Shown piece after piece: positions 32,186 to 43,675 of a stretch of 64,000 bases of DNA. The notes beneath the pieces were generated by a model. It saw only the letters and a program-made list of their open reading frames with translations, did not search any database and had not been told where the DNA came from. The translations under genes and the position numbers were made by a program. Where the stretch lies: positions 33,586,386 through 33,650,385 of the forward strand of contig CM041292.1 in assembly GCA_023052935.1 (NCBI GenBank). The letters run 5' to 3'. The DNA is from Piezodorus guildinii (taxonomy: Eukaryota; Arthropoda; Insecta; Hemiptera; Pentatomidae). Numbering within the stretch: position 1 is the stretch's first letter; each line of letters begins with the position of its first letter.

Positions 32186-32474
32186 ACAATTTATTTATTG
32201 ATAAACGATTATTATTAATTTATAAACGATGCCATAGTATCATTTCCATTTCTTCTTTGTAGCAGTTGTATGGGTTTACCATTACACGAAATATAATATG
32301 GGACTCAAGTGTTGATGGCGATTCTCTCTTTTAACACCTTTAAACAACACCAAACAATCTATCTATCCATCCAGAGTATGATTTTTGATTTTTTTACAAA
32401 GGCTGGTAGTACTAGAATTTTCATATTTTGAAAATGTTTCAGGTTAAATGATATTTATGTTTATAGATGAAAAT

Positions 32475-32964
32475 AATCAGGAGTCAGTCTTTTTTAAAAT
32501 ATTTTAATTTTGCCGACGTTTCGGCCCAATTTTGAGAGCCATCATCAGGGTTACAAACATCAGAACACAAGAGATTCATATTTATGTGATAATGACAATT
32601 TTCTTTTGTATGTAGTGACAATGATAACATTTAAAATCAAACAGAAAATATACCAACATACTTAAATATTATAGATACAAATAATGATAATATTATGATG
32701 ATAAGCATAAGAACAAAACTTTAGACTTTAATGTAGAAATAAAAAAAAATATATAAATGTACCATTTCTGAGCCATGTCCAATGTCTATAATTTTTTACT
32801 TCTATATTAAAGTCTAAAGTTATGTTTTTATGCTTATCATCACCATATTGTTTATCATTATTTGTATCTGTAATATTTAAGTATGTTGGTATTTTTCTGT
32901 TTTATTGTAAATGTTATCATTGTCACTACATTCAAAAGAAAATTGTCATTATCACATAAATATG
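32475..32964 (-). mobile_element. Penelope-like tail followed by an inverted copy of itself
   Basis: On the minus strand the tail shows CTGATGA (32542-32548), stem GGCTC/GGGCC and GAAACGTC-GGC (32512-32522), then AAAATTAAAATATTTTAAAA and AGACTGACTCCTGATTATT. This is the same module as at 25.2 kb, with a G-U wobble in stem II. Upstream of it 32577-32748 is repeated in inverse orientation at 32792-32964 (CATATTTATGTGATAATGAC through TAGACTTTAATRTAGAA), about 90% alike. The intervening loop is about 43 bp. The inverted copy stops before the hammerhead part. Confidence 0.72.
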
Positions 32965-33352
32965 TATACAGTCGACTATAAATCCTCGATATTTATGTTT
33001 GTTAGAATTCAGTGCTCAGATTGCAAAACGACATAATAACAATAACTTTATCATATTCTGAAGTGTCATTCATCATGTTTGGGAGGACGCAAAATGTCAT
33101 TTGTGTTTCTCTTTCAGTTGCTGGGTAAATAACTATATCTTGTACAAATAAATCCACCACCTTTTTAACATAAACGAGTGACACTCCAGAATGTGGAAAA
33201 CTCTCATTTTTCGAAAAAGTAACATATACTATTTTACCATCTGAGAATTACCGTGCAGGTTACTCGACGCGTTTTCTAAATTCAGTATGAAATGTTAACG
33301 AATTTATCGGTTGTAAAATAATTATTTTTATATCAATCTCTGAATGCCATGT

Positions 33353-33538
33353 TTAGAAGTATACTGACTCTAGTACTGCACGATATCGTTTGTGGAAGCA
33401 TAGGTCATTGAGGACAAATCGTGCGGCATACATCTGAGCATCGACACGGTTCACGTTGAAGAAGCTTGTAAAGAGGATTTGTTGGTATTTAGCAAGTCCT
33501 TGCCGGCTCTTGAGTGGTGTATTGGACTGAAGATGCAC
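33353..33538 (-). pseudogene. Possible LINE RT C-terminal fragment
   Basis: The residues RVDAQMYAARFVLNDLCFHK and RYRAVLESVYF resemble the Q..AARFVL.DY.RY..V..ML block near the end of many LINE reverse transcriptases. Nothing else of the domain is seen nearby, and the flanks (32965-33675) are otherwise unrecognised. Confidence 0.35.
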
Positions 33539-33675
33539 GATATCGCCCGACGTTATTTATTCTCTCTTTTAACGTCATTCAACGTCCTCGGTAAACCTCA
33601 AATTTATAGTACAAAAAATTCAAAAGGACGTTGAAAGGTGTTTAAAACTATTAAAAATTGAATGAAATAGTTTGG

Positions 33676-33870
33676 ACGGCGCACAGTGGAAAATATGACC
33701 GATTTAAGTGGACAAAATTCTGAAACTTGTCCATATTTCACCTTTGGAGTTCCAGATTACGGAAAAAAAATTGTAATAATTTTTTTTTAAAACTAATTAA
33801 TTTTTGGACACGATTGGCGAGTGCACAGTGGTCATGCATCAAATGTATTTGCTAATATCTAGAACATATA
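33676..33870 (+). mobile_element. Family E, left-end fragment
   Basis: CGGCGCACAGTGGAAAATAT, GACCGATTTAAGTGGACAAA and ACTTGTCCATATTTCACCTT match the left end of the element at 35.03 kb for about 190 bp. It then gives way to family A sequence. Confidence 0.7.
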
Positions 33871-33892
33871 TTACACAGCGAGATAAATTTGT

Positions 33893-34300
33893 TGTAGTTT
33901 TTACTGATTTATCTATATATGAAAACTCCCTATATCGTTGTAAAATTTAAGGGGCTTTAATATAATAATTGAAATAGTATGACGGGACCTAAGTGTTGAT
34001 ATTTTAAATTTTCTTTCTCTAAAGTACCTTTAATTTTGTAGATTTAAAAAAAAAAATACCTTCATAGGATTTTTAAGTAATTATATAAGTGGCTAAACAT
34101 AAAACTTGAACGAATTTTTTAACCTTTAGTTGGTCGAAAAGAGCAAACATACTTTTTTAATGTTATTTTTTGTTTTTTTGAAACATAAGAACAATTACAT
34201 ATATGTATAATATACCGTTAGAAAACTAAAGATTTTAGAAAAAATATCTCTCAGACAAAGTTGTAAAAGGTAATGTGAAGTGACAAATGGGACTTATAAA
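33893..34300 (+). mobile_element. Family A fragment, diverged
   Basis: CCTATATCGTTGTAAAATTT, TTTTCTTTCTCTAAAGTACC and ATACCGTTAGAAAACTAAAG followed by TTTTAGAAAAAATAT mark the central half of family A. Neither end is recognisable. It resembles the diverged copy at 24.7 kb more than the fresh ones. Confidence 0.62.
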
Positions 34301-34552
34301 CTTATTACTGATTGTTATACGTAGCAATTTAATATTGTTATATAATTTAATCTAGGTCATATCTTTCCTGAATAAACTGTAATAAACTCTTTATTTAAAT
34401 TAACATTAATTTTTTCAACTTTTATTTGTATTATACCTTTTCTTATATTTGTTAAAGTGATTATATATTGTCATATAGTTACTTAAGAGACTGAGCTATA
34501 TTAAATACAGAATTATGAATGTACATGGTATTATACTACAATAAAGATTAAA

Positions 34553-34885
34553 ATAACACTGCAAATTTTTACAAAATGGTTTATTATTTCCAAATAACTA
34601 TATAAGGGTATAATTGTTTATATAGCTGTTAAAAAGTAATTAACTAATATGAAAAGTAATAAATAATTCAAAGAAAAATGGTCTATCACCACTGCTAATT
34701 TCAAAACAAAATATCTCTGTTATTTCTAAACCGATCTCAATGATTTATCTCTCGTTTACTATATATAAAAAAAAAAATAAAATAAAAAAAAAAAGTGTTA
34801 AAAGATAAAAGTTTCATTTGTTTTTTCTTTTTTTAAAACAATACTAAATTTTTTATCTATTTTCAAAAATAACTGAGTTATTGAA
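34553..34885 (+). mobile_element. Family B, left half fragment
   Basis: ACACTGCAAATTTTTACAAA, ATGGTTTATTATTTCC, then CTCTGTTATTTCTAAACCGA and a final ACTGAGTTATT unit follow the order seen in the 21.96-kb copy. Confidence 0.55.
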
Positions 34886-35032
34886 TTAAATCATATGTTA
34901 TCGGTCACCATTTCAAAACGAATCAGCGGATAGCAACGTCTAGGATCATACATAGTGTTAGGGTCATCGTTGGATGCGCCAATATTTATTTGCTCAGTTT
35001 CAGTCCAGTAATTTTGGAGAAAAGCCATACGG

Positions 35033-35835
35033 CGCACAGTGAAAAATATGACCGATTTAGGTGGACAAAATTCTTAAACTTGTCCATATTTAACCTTTGG
35101 GGTCTCAGATCACGGGAAAAAATATGAAAAAAAAAATTATAAACTAATTAATTGTTTGACACGATCAGTGGTCAAACATCAAATTTATTTGCTAAAATCT
35201 AAAACTTCCCTACATTTTACGTTTGAAGTCAAAAAAATCTAACTATGGATCGGAGTTGCTGAAACCTGCTAATATATTTTATATAATTTAGAAAATGCTT
35301 GAAATTATAGTTTGTAAAACTTTTGATTCAGAGTGTTGTGCCTGAAAAAAAATTATGTATCACCCAAAACGCAAAAATTCTTTGTAATACTAGAAGGATT
35401 AATAAAACAAATCCTAGGGATTACTTGGGGGTTATATAGCTTTTTGTTATTGACTAGGGGCATACATTTACAAATTGCTAAATTAACTCAACAGGTGAGA
35501 GTGTAATGTATATTCAATAAAAAGTTTGTAAATATAATTTCTTACCTGTCTCAGCAATGTCCATTGTTAAATAAAAGCAAAAAGTCTTTGCTCTAAATAC
35601 ACCTTGAGCACAATATATGGCCATCGAATAAAGATAATCCCGCTGCCGGTTATTGGGCCCTTGTGCGAACAGGAATGATTCACTCTTTTTTATTTATTTG
35701 TATGGCGGGAAATATTAGTATTAAGGGTCTTGCCAACTAATAATAAAAAGGTGAAGCATTGGAAAATTTCAAACTTTCGACTTGACTTTTGTCCACCTAA
35801 ATTGGTGATTTTGCCCACTTAGTAGCGTACGGCAG
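35033..35835. mobile_element. Family E element, about 800 bp, imperfect inverted ends
   Basis: The left end CGCACAGTGAAAAATATGAC then CGATTTAGGTGGACAAAA pairs with the right end, which read inward is CGCTACTAAGTGGGCAAAAT then CACCAATTTAGGTGGACAAA. TACGG occurs just outside both ends and may be a 5-bp target duplication. The interior is AT-rich with no transposase. The superfamily cannot be assigned with confidence from the ends alone. Confidence 0.55.
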
Positions 35836-36720
35836 AGAAACGTTTTTGTTTTTTTATTCGTTATCCGGAGACCTATCTTGAAACGCAAGCCCTTAATTTC
35901 TTAGGAGGGTAGAGTATTTTTTTTTTTTTTTTTCTTTGTGGATCAATTACAAAGGTTGATTATTCAGAATAATAAACCAAAAAACACATCACATTTTAAT
36001 TTTCCACATGGATAAATTTTACCTTTTAGAGTTGTGATTTCTACGATACCTGCACACATAAAATCATGACCCTGATGTTGAAAATCGGAGAAGATATGTG
36101 AAATTTACGTTTTTGACATACTAAACGATAGAGTGTGTTTATAACTCCCACTTAACTAAAGAGATTACTCGTTTTTAAAAGTATATTACAAATGTTGAGG
36201 ATTGCAGCAAAATAGGATACGCAATGCGCACTAGAGAGGATATTGCTCTTACTAAAATCAGTGTTTCCGAAAGAGAAAGTCCTTGCTAGGAGTCGAAGCT
36301 TCTCTAGGCCTGAGCGTGGTTCCCACGAGATAGTTGAGGGCCTAGCACAATATCCCCTTTCCCGCGATTAGCTGTTCAATGGAGTCATTAACCCAGCATT
36401 TTCCTGATCTTCAAGATAGCTCAGATGTTTTCTAAAGGTTAATTCAAAACCAATTAAAAGAAAGTAATTAGTTTTTTTTTTAGGTAGATTCCAAAACAAA
36501 GCCTTGAGACTATAATAGTATACTATAGGTAACAAGTTAGAGTGTTTTCACAAGCTACGATAAAAGGGTTGTAATACCAACTAGTTTGGTCTAGAAAGCC
36601 TCTTCATGCAGAATAAACTATTCCACCACTATTGATATATCTAAGATATAAGGCAGTTATTCCAACAGGTGGTCCGCATACGATATCCGAGGAAGATAAT
36701 TTAAATTAATTACTTACTGA
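35836..36720. other. Mixed unique DNA
   Basis: A T run at 35919-35932 and a GC-richer patch at 36230-36370 (GTTTCCGAAAGAGAAAGTCC, GAGCGTGGTTCCCACGAGAT) have no match in the window and no open protein frame that I recognise. Confidence 0.4.
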
Positions 36721-36722
36721 GA

Positions 36723-36960
36723 ATGGAGTGGTCTAGTGGGTTCTACATCTACTAGGCTACTGTTACCGGATTCTGGATTCGAGTCTCGGCTGTGACAGAA
36801 TATTATTTATTCAGTCGGAGGGTGACCCTAGCGTATGGAGATCGTCCTAGGGCAGACCCAACCTCTAGTTGATACCCAAAATAGGGAAAAATCCTGGCGG
36901 CTGTTGGCCTTGAAACAGTACAAATCTTTATATGTACTGAGCCCTAGAGGTACAGGTTTT
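36723..36960 (+). repeat. SINE-2, full-length copy
   Basis: GGAGTGGTCTAGTGGGTTCT, CTACTAGGCTACTG and GGATTCTGGATTCGAGTCTC (B-box GGATTCGAGTC) form the tRNA-like head. The body has GGAGGGTGACCCTAGCGTAT, AAAATCCTGGCGGCTG and GAAACAGTACAAATCTTTAT, shared with the copies at 26.6 and 32.0 kb. Confidence 0.8.
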
Positions 36961-37625
36961 TAAAAAATATTTGTGATCTTACGTGAACAACACAGATAAA
37001 TTCAATCTTCTGAGTAATAAAATTACCAGTTATCATTGTTGAACGTCTGCTTTTTCAACTTTCAAATTCGTCATTTTTAATATTTCGAATATAATGAGCT
37101 TAGAAGGCTCAACTTTTCAAAAGATATTCGTAACTTCGTATAAGTTAATAAGCGATATTGCATTTATTTACCATTAATTGATAAAATACCTATCGTATTA
37201 GTTTTATTAATGCAGTGCATTGCGGATTGCAGTAAACTCCAAGAGACTGGTTCATATTTCTTCGTTTCCGTTTCCCCTACATGGACATTTCTGGTATACA
37301 AAGTTTAAGTAGCATTGGTATTTAACCTGAAATTTACATAACATGGGGTAGCAAACTAAAAACTTAATACATACATATTTAATATTTTGGATTTATATTT
37401 TTGAAATTTGGGATTCCTTGGCATTGAAATGAACGGTTAGTCGTGAGTGTCCTATTCGGAGTCCTCTTATTTTGAATATACCTTTAACGTAATATTGTGA
37501 ACTCTTCTTGTCCAAATCTTAGGAGGAAAAAATAAATCAGTTTCTAATAACTCGAGAAATTGTTTGAAATATAATTTCAAATATAACATTTATTGAAATC
37601 GGTCGAATATATAAACATAAAGATG
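36961..37625. other. AT-rich DNA
   Basis: No gene or repeat recognised. Confidence 0.45.
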
Positions 37626-37627
37626 TA

Positions 37628-37793
37628 ACGGCTACAAAATAGGAAGAGAAGAAAACCCAGAAGAAGTCCCCCTAATATGGCGAATCAAATGGAAAAGTTC
37701 CCGGACACGAAGCGACGTGTGAGTTCCTTTTTCCGCCTCCTGAATCGTGGTAACTTGAGGGCCGAAGAGCGGTACCTCCTCCAGGAAGTGTAA
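37628..37793 (+). CDS. Candidate coding remnant in a GC-rich island
   Basis: An open frame between stops reads NRKRRKPRRSPPNMANQMEK then FPDTKRRVSSFFRLLNRGNL and RAEERYLLQEV before TAA at 37791. It is basic and of balanced composition, and sits in an island (37640-37990) far richer in GC than the region. I recognise no family. It might be a host exon tail, a processed pseudogene or a repeat. No splice site is obvious. Confidence 0.25.
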
Positions 37794-38265
37794 AGATATC
37801 TCAAGTCATCGACCCTTCGTACTGCCCTTGAACCCGGGATGGGTTGCGGCAATAGTAGGAAGGGCTTACAATTGAAGTACGGGTGACGGGCGTCAGGGCT
37901 GACAGCAACAGATATCTATCTACACAGCTATCTTGAGCAACGGATATGACCTATGGTCTCAGCAGTAATCGATAGTAGTCCACTATAGATAACGTTGCGA
38001 GCGGGGAAAGTCAGATTCATATAGTAATATTTATAGAATAAATTAAGTTTTAGATATATTTCTATAAGAGGATGTATAGACTGTTGAAACTGTCATAGGT
38101 AAAAATAATAATCCAACTGTTTTTACCTACTAAATATATTTCTGATTATTAGTTATTAAAGTGTTGAACTTTATTTAATAACACATCTAGTTAATACGCC
38201 AAAATACAAAAAAAAACATAAAACGATCGAGTTGAGACACTATAACACCTATTGGCAGCACTATA
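37794..38265. other. Rest of the GC-rich island and AT-rich flank
   Basis: The island continues to about 37990 (CCCTTGAACCCGGGATGGGT, GGGTGACGGGCGTCAGGGCT). The B-box-like TTGAACCCGGGATGGG hints at a SINE head but no A-box is evident. Confidence 0.3.
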
Positions 38266-38269
38266 ATTA

Positions 38270-38625
38270 AAGATATATAAATCCAGAAACCTCAGACAGT
38301 AATTTTTACAAAAAGATGGCCGTGTGTTGAAAAAAAACATTGCTATGAACGGAAACAACATACTTGGGACCAGTCTATAAACTATTTAGGACTAGAAGTG
38401 GACAAATCCTTAACTTTTACAAAAGACATATATAGAAAATGCAATCGAGCTAAAAATGTTATCAGAAAAATAAATAAATATATTTCAATAGGAATTCAAA
38501 ACTACCACCAAAAACAAATTTATTCTCTACAAAACTGTCATTCGTACTATATTGAATTAATATGAATAATAAGATGGAATAAAGACTACGTTATATATCG
38601 GTAATATTGTTGGATTTGCTGACAG
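38270..38625 (+). pseudogene. LINE reverse transcriptase remnant (group M)
   Basis: Forward translation gives TVIFTKRWPCVEKKHCYERK then WDQSINYLGLEVDKSLTFTK and DIYRKCNRAKNVIRKINKYI. This is the RT thumb pattern of ...I.YLGLE.D..LTF...I...C..A.... A frameshift then leads to LYKTVIRTILN, the usual continuation. The INPE.. motif just upstream is in yet another frame. It is a single degenerate fragment, jockey-like in layout but distinct in sequence from the 16-kb family. Confidence 0.72.
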
Positions 38626-39075
38626 TTTCATAAGGAAAAACCGTCGTAAGTAGAAGTCATTTTCATCCTAACGGGAACAATGTTCCCTCTAATTAATGAT
38701 GAGTGTGCAGTTCGCTCGACCTTGTAACCTTTTTAAAAATAGGATGCTTCGCTAATAAATACACAGTGCATTCAACTCCAATGAGTTAGAAAGTTTTTCC
38801 TTTCCATGCGATTATCAGACCAAAAAATCGTTTTTCAATAAACTTTCGCGACGAAAAAAAAAAAAAAAATACTGCTTTTGAAGATTTTAGAGAACTTTGA
38901 TCATGTCTTTTCCCTGTAAAAATTAGAGCATTGAATTGAATTATTTCTAAAGTTAAATTAAGAAATATTAACGCTACTATGGCTGACAATTTTGATTTAT
39001 TAAGTGCAGTAGCAAAATATTAGGTAGTGAAATATGTTTGTAGAATTTTTTCACTGGTCATTTCAATAAATCAAT
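38626..39075. other. AT-rich spacer
   Basis: No gene seen. A 17-base A run lies at 38854-38869. Confidence 0.45.
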
Positions 39076-39077
39076 AG

Positions 39078-39318
39078 AGGGGAAGCCCGTGGCTGAGTGG
39101 CTAGCGCGCTAGTCTCCATGCTACAGGTTCTGAGTTCGAATCCAAGTCCCGGCGGGGCTTTTATAAGGATAAAAAAAAAAATGCGGATTCACTCACAAAA
39201 TTAGTCGTAGGGAGTGAGCCTACACTAAAAATTGCATCATGAAACGTGAGAGTAAACTTGCAGTTTACACCGCGAGGCCCAAGTCCTACACGGCCTGTCG
39301 TGCCACTGGAAGACTGGA
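39078..39318 (+). repeat. SINE-3, tRNA-derived
   Basis: The head GCCCGTGGCTGAGTGGCTAG then CGCGCTAGTCTCC has a strong A-box (TGGCTGAGTGGC), and GAGTTCGAATCCAAGTCCCG is a B-box. The acceptor and T stems do not close, so it is not a working tRNA. The body with GAGTGAGCCTACACTAAAAA and GCAGTTTACACCGCGAGGCC follows, ending against the mariner-2 derivative. Confidence 0.75.
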
Positions 39319-39324
39319 AGATTT

Positions 39325-39835
39325 CAATAAAAACTATAGATTATTGTAAATGTTTTATTAATAATATATGACCCATTTTGATCTATTTCTTGTTACCATC
39401 TTACAGGTAATTTTATTGGAATTTGGTCATCATCAACAGTTGTAGGACTACCGGAGCGCTTTGCGTCTTCCAATTCAAAATTTTGATATTCTGAACCGAG
39501 AAAACCACTTACGGACGGTGCTTACTCCTAAAGTCATCACCATACACAATGCCAAATTTGATAACCGTCGGTGAAGTTGATTTTTTATTTATAAATTAAA
39601 AAATCATTAAATGTCGAATATGATTTTATTTCTCTTTCATTTTGAACAAGCAAATACAACCTAAAGATAAGAAATCTCGTTTGAAAGTGATGCATTAAAG
39701 CACCTCAACTAATCCTTTTTTTGTATATGTAAACTTTATTAACCAAATAAACACGACTTTATAAAACACATGGAAGATTAAATTGAAATATTCATAAATG
39801 CACCAACTTATTTCACAAAAAAATATTATTCATAT
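39325..39835 (-). mobile_element. mariner-2 deletion derivative
   Basis: On the minus strand it contains VRKWFSRFRISKF and, after a frameshift, FELEDAKRSGSPTTVDDDQI. These are the end of the mariner helix-turn-helix and the start of the linker. Flanking blocks AAAAAGGATTAGTTGAGGTG and ATATTTCAATTTAATCTTCC align with the 48.5-kb copy. The outer end at about 39830 is decayed and the other end is cut off near 39325 beside SINE-3. Confidence 0.75.
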
Positions 39836-39990
39836 TCTTTGGAATTCAAACAATAATTGATTTTCATTACTAGGAGATTAAAGAATTAAGTAAAAAAACA
39901 AAACAAAAACAATTATAACAGAATTTGAATGAGAATTAATATTGCTTATATAGTTGGGGAAGTAGTTTAAATAGTGACGATCTTTGTGAT
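39836..39990. other. AT-rich spacer
   Basis: Nothing recognised. Confidence 0.4.
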
Positions 39991-40525
39991 ATGAATATAT
40001 CAGAGCATAAGCTTGATCATATGGAAAAAATCTATTTTTTTTTCTACGATCACAGGAAAATACTAAATAAAGTCATGGTTATAGGCGCGAAACGTGTGTT
40101 ATTGTTTAGCTGCGAAATTACTAAACTCGTGGCATCTGTAAAGAAACTGAAACGTTTGAATTTACAACACTTTATTCTTCCGAAGATTCTATACGGTTGT
40201 GATCTGTGTTCCCTGAATTTGAAAGATTAACGACTAAGATTAACTTTGTAGGATTAAATTAATAACAAAGATTAACTTTGTTTATTATGTTTCCGATAAT
40301 AAATCATTACGTTGACTGCAGAATTTAGAAGGATAGACAAAGCAGAATTAGGGAATTTATACCCCTCCAGCATAAATGTGTTTGTAGCACCATGGAGGCA
40401 CAAATGGACAAGTAAAGTCGTAAGGCTTAGTGAAGTTGATAAGCACTGAAACTGACAATAGAGGCATCCAAGAGGTAGGCCGAGGCGTAGATGGGATGAT
40501 TGTAAGTCTAATCTAGGGGTTTAGG
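39991..40525 (+). pseudogene. LINE C-terminus (group L), degenerate
   Basis: The frame contains LQHFILPKILYGCDLCSLNL, the L.YG.E.W.L block near the end of many LINE RT proteins. It stops at 40228. About 220 bases on, in another frame, PRGRPRRRWDDCKSNLGV then stop (about 40469-40524) is the characteristic C-terminus of that type. The stretch between contains stops. A remnant unrelated to the jockey copies. Confidence 0.75.
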
Positions 40526-41400
40526 CTTGAAGGTAGTTATTGGATTGATCTGTATAGGCAATGAGTGTAATCGCCATTGAGTCTTCGAGATCGCTTGACA
40601 TATTATTATTATCATATGATAAAAAAAAAAAAAAAAATCCATTTTGAGAATATATTATTACGCTGAAACGAAAAAAACAAAAACAAAAAAAAACAGAAAT
40701 ATACAAACTACTACAATCTCCGGAAATGATTTAAATTAACTAAAATTTTCTAAAAAAATTAAATAGTTGTAGACTTAATAAAGGCCAAAAAATACTATAT
40801 TAATTTTCTATTTAATTTTTGTGGCGTATAATTAAAAAAAAACTAACGATCTATCCCATAATCATACCCCATTTCACTCTAAAGATTTATTCAGAAAGAA
40901 ATACTTTCATCCCGATGTTTCGAAAATGATGGCACACCGCTGAGTTTTGCACTGTGCTTTGTTACGCCATTTGTCGATATTTCCAGAAAAAAATAACACA
41001 ATAGAAACTGTGGGAAGACTCTGAGAAACTAAATGCAGCCACAATTCATAAAGTTGCTTAGGTTTTTGTGGTTAGTGGTTGAGATTTTTCCATTCATAAT
41101 GGAAACGATTTCTAATTTCACAAGATTCCTAAAAACAAAATTGTTTGATATTGTGTTCATCTTCAAATCAATATAGATATACAATTTTAAATGGTAATGT
41201 TTGGTATTTTCGATAACTCAATAATCAAAAAAAATATAGTAACATTTGGTTTGCCCGGGATATCCTCAATTCTATAAAATAAACCTTCATTAAATTGTAC
41301 TCTATCCAATTGTTATATGTTATAGCCTCCTGAATCTAAGTTGCTAAGTTTCGGAAAGCGGTGTGAGCTTTTACCTAAGTGTTTATTGAAATATAAATAG
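40526..41400. other. AT-rich DNA
   Basis: Only homopolymer-rich sequence and an A run at 40621-40636. Confidence 0.45.
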
Positions 41401-41402
41401 CT

Positions 41403-41478
41403 AAGAAACTGAAATTACATATTTAATATAGACATGCTGCATAGATCTTTATAGTACGTGAAATGCGCGCGCCAGATT
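41403..41478 (+). mobile_element. Family A internal-deletion fragment
   Basis: GAAACTGAAATTACATATTT joins directly to a decayed 3' end AGTACGTGAAATGCGCGCGC then CAGATTTTTA. The roughly 600 bp normally between them are missing. Confidence 0.45.
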
Positions 41479-42030
41479 TTTATTTATTTATTTATTTTTT
41501 AAAGTACGCTTTGTAAATTGAATGTATTCTATATCTAATTCACATACACTGGAATTGAAATTGAAATCCAATAAAATATATTTAAACTAGTCAACGAATA
41601 AAAAAATAAATTAAAAAAAATGTTAATTTTTTCCTTGACTGGGAAAAATAATAGATCATGAATATGTATGATTTTCTTTTATTTGAGAATTAAAAGGATG
41701 AAATTACTGAAATAATAAATTAATCAAATCTCTATAGGTCCTAATAACAAATTTTATATAACAAAAAAAAATTTATAAGGAAGTTTATGCAGATTTTCGA
41801 TCTGAGCGACGCTAGTAGAGCTGAAATGTGTCTAATTGTATAATTTTCGAGGTTGAAAATTACGTAAAACGTAACTTGTAAAATATCCTAAACAAAAGAC
41901 ATATCCATGTTAATAATCAAAATAGCTTTGAGTAAACTTCCATTTACTAAACTATCTGACAAACTGTATAATTTGTAACCTTAATAATGAATTCTTACAT
42001 TTCTTTTGTTTTCGTTCATTATTTTCAATA
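41479..42030. other. AT-rich spacer
   Basis: No gene or repeat recognised. Confidence 0.45.
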
Positions 42031-43160
42031 ACGAAACTTTGTAATCGACAAAAAAAAAAATCGTGGACCATTCGCAATCCGAGACATTTCTCCGAAACTA
42101 CTGGACCACTTTTTATTTTAAATTCGCCACAAAAATACTAGGGCATACATCGAAGATCTTAACACAAAGAAGTTGTTATCAGCTGGCTATTTTTAAAATT
42201 GCGGCCGATTAAAAGTGATTTAATTCAATAACTTAATTATTTTTTAAGATAGAGAAAACAATTATTAGTGTTTAACTAAAAAAAACCGAGACTAATCATA
42301 TAAAGGATAAAAAAGAAAAGAAAAAATTGTAATTTTACACATAAATACACCCATAGCTCAGTTATTTTTGAAGATAGAGAAAAACACGTAAATAATTATA
42401 AAATCAGTAAAGGGGAATAAAAAAATAAAATATGTTAATATATATATTTGTGACAGGCATGGTGTGTGTGATGGAGTGAGGTTACAAACAAACAGCTGAT
42501 GGGAGCAAAGAGGTTATGTGTAATGGATTTGTTTCTGCTTCAAGCATGATTATATTTTCATTATCTTTATATTTAATTGAAGCTGATTTTTATATCTTAT
42601 TTTATTATTGTAAAAGATTATTCTATTTTACAGTGGCAAACAGGTTACAATCCTCTCGCCAGCTGTTGATATTTATTTGACAATTGTGCTTCAGTGGAAT
42701 ACAGAATATTTTTGTTATTGTTGTATAACGATTGGCTACTTATTTATTTCACTTTCACCTACTCTAAATATTCAACAAAAATTATAATAGATCTAATTCT
42801 ACCATGACTAGGTTATTATTGAAGATAGAGAAAAATCGAAAAGATTATCAGCTTTAAACAGCTATAATATACTGTTATACCCTTTGAATAGAAATAGAAA
42901 AAAAATATTCTGAGACTTTATCCCTTAAGAATAACATGAAATTTACAAGTAAAGGTAGCACATCTGCCCAGGAAACATTAAATAGATATAATTATGTACA
43001 TAGGTAAAAGATTTAGAAAAGGAAATTTATGTAAATGTATGTACATACACACCTCTATGTACCAAAGATAAGAAAAAGAAAACAAAGTAAAGTGAACAAA
43101 TAATAAATGGAAAGTAAGGAACAACTAATTTTGAACACACAAACAAAAAAATAAAATAAA

Positions 43161-43173
43161 TAATAATAATAAT

Positions 43174-43224
<51 letters not shown>
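43161..43224. repeat. (AAT)n then (AT)n microsatellite
   Basis: About six TAA units run into about 22 TA units. Confidence 0.96.
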
Positions 43225-43227
<3 letters not shown>

Positions 43228-43290
43228 AAAAAAGGTAAACATAGAATATTCATTCCTTAAAGTGATTATAATGAAAAATCTAATTTAAAA

Positions 43291-43622
43291 TTAAAGATCA
43301 ACAAGCGTCAGTTTGGGATAATAGGTGTTGGAAAAGGCGATATTTGAATGTGAATAAGGAAGAATCATGACGTATATTGGAAGGAATGGAATTTCAGAAT
43401 GTAATGGAACGGGCAAGAAAGGATCGATCGCCGGATTTAGTTCTGTGGGATGGCATATAAAGGTCGGAATGGCGCGATCTTGTTTCAAGCAATGGACTGA
43501 GGATTTAAATTGTAGATATAGGAAGGATGCTGTGATTTTAAAGTTTGATGGATAAATGACCCAAGGAAGTACTGTCAGCGTATGGAGGGAAGGAACCACT
43601 TCAACTCGGCATAGCGGTGTAT
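43291..43622 (-). pseudogene. LINE C-terminus (group K), degenerate
   Basis: One minus frame reads YAELKWFLPSIRRQYFLGSF, clearly parallel to YTELNWLYPSFRRQYILGVS at 50.6 kb, followed by SQHPSYIYNLNP. The open frame of 102 codons overlapping it is in another phase and is not the protein of origin. A stop lies shortly after the match. Confidence 0.65.
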
Positions 43623-43675
43623 ATGGTTATTTGGAAATAATAAACGATTATGTAATAATGTGCAGCGTTTTTAAT

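Larger units (their letters stand above)
42035..43675 (-). mobile_element. Family B right half with later insertions
   Basis: Units with AACTTAATTATTTTTTAAGA, CTCAGTTATTTTTGAAGATA then GAGAAAAA (42230, 42356) and AGGTTATTATTGAAGATAGA (42810) are the inward-facing family B repeats. The terminal sequence TTATTTGGAAATAATAAACG then ATGTGCAGCGTTTTT ends at about 43672. The interior also contains the (AT)n tract at 43180 and a group K LINE remnant at 43.3-43.6 kb. Confidence 0.5.

Noticed and set aside
39078..39152. Possible intact tRNA gene
   Set aside because: A and B boxes are good but acceptor and T stems do not pair, and a SINE body follows.
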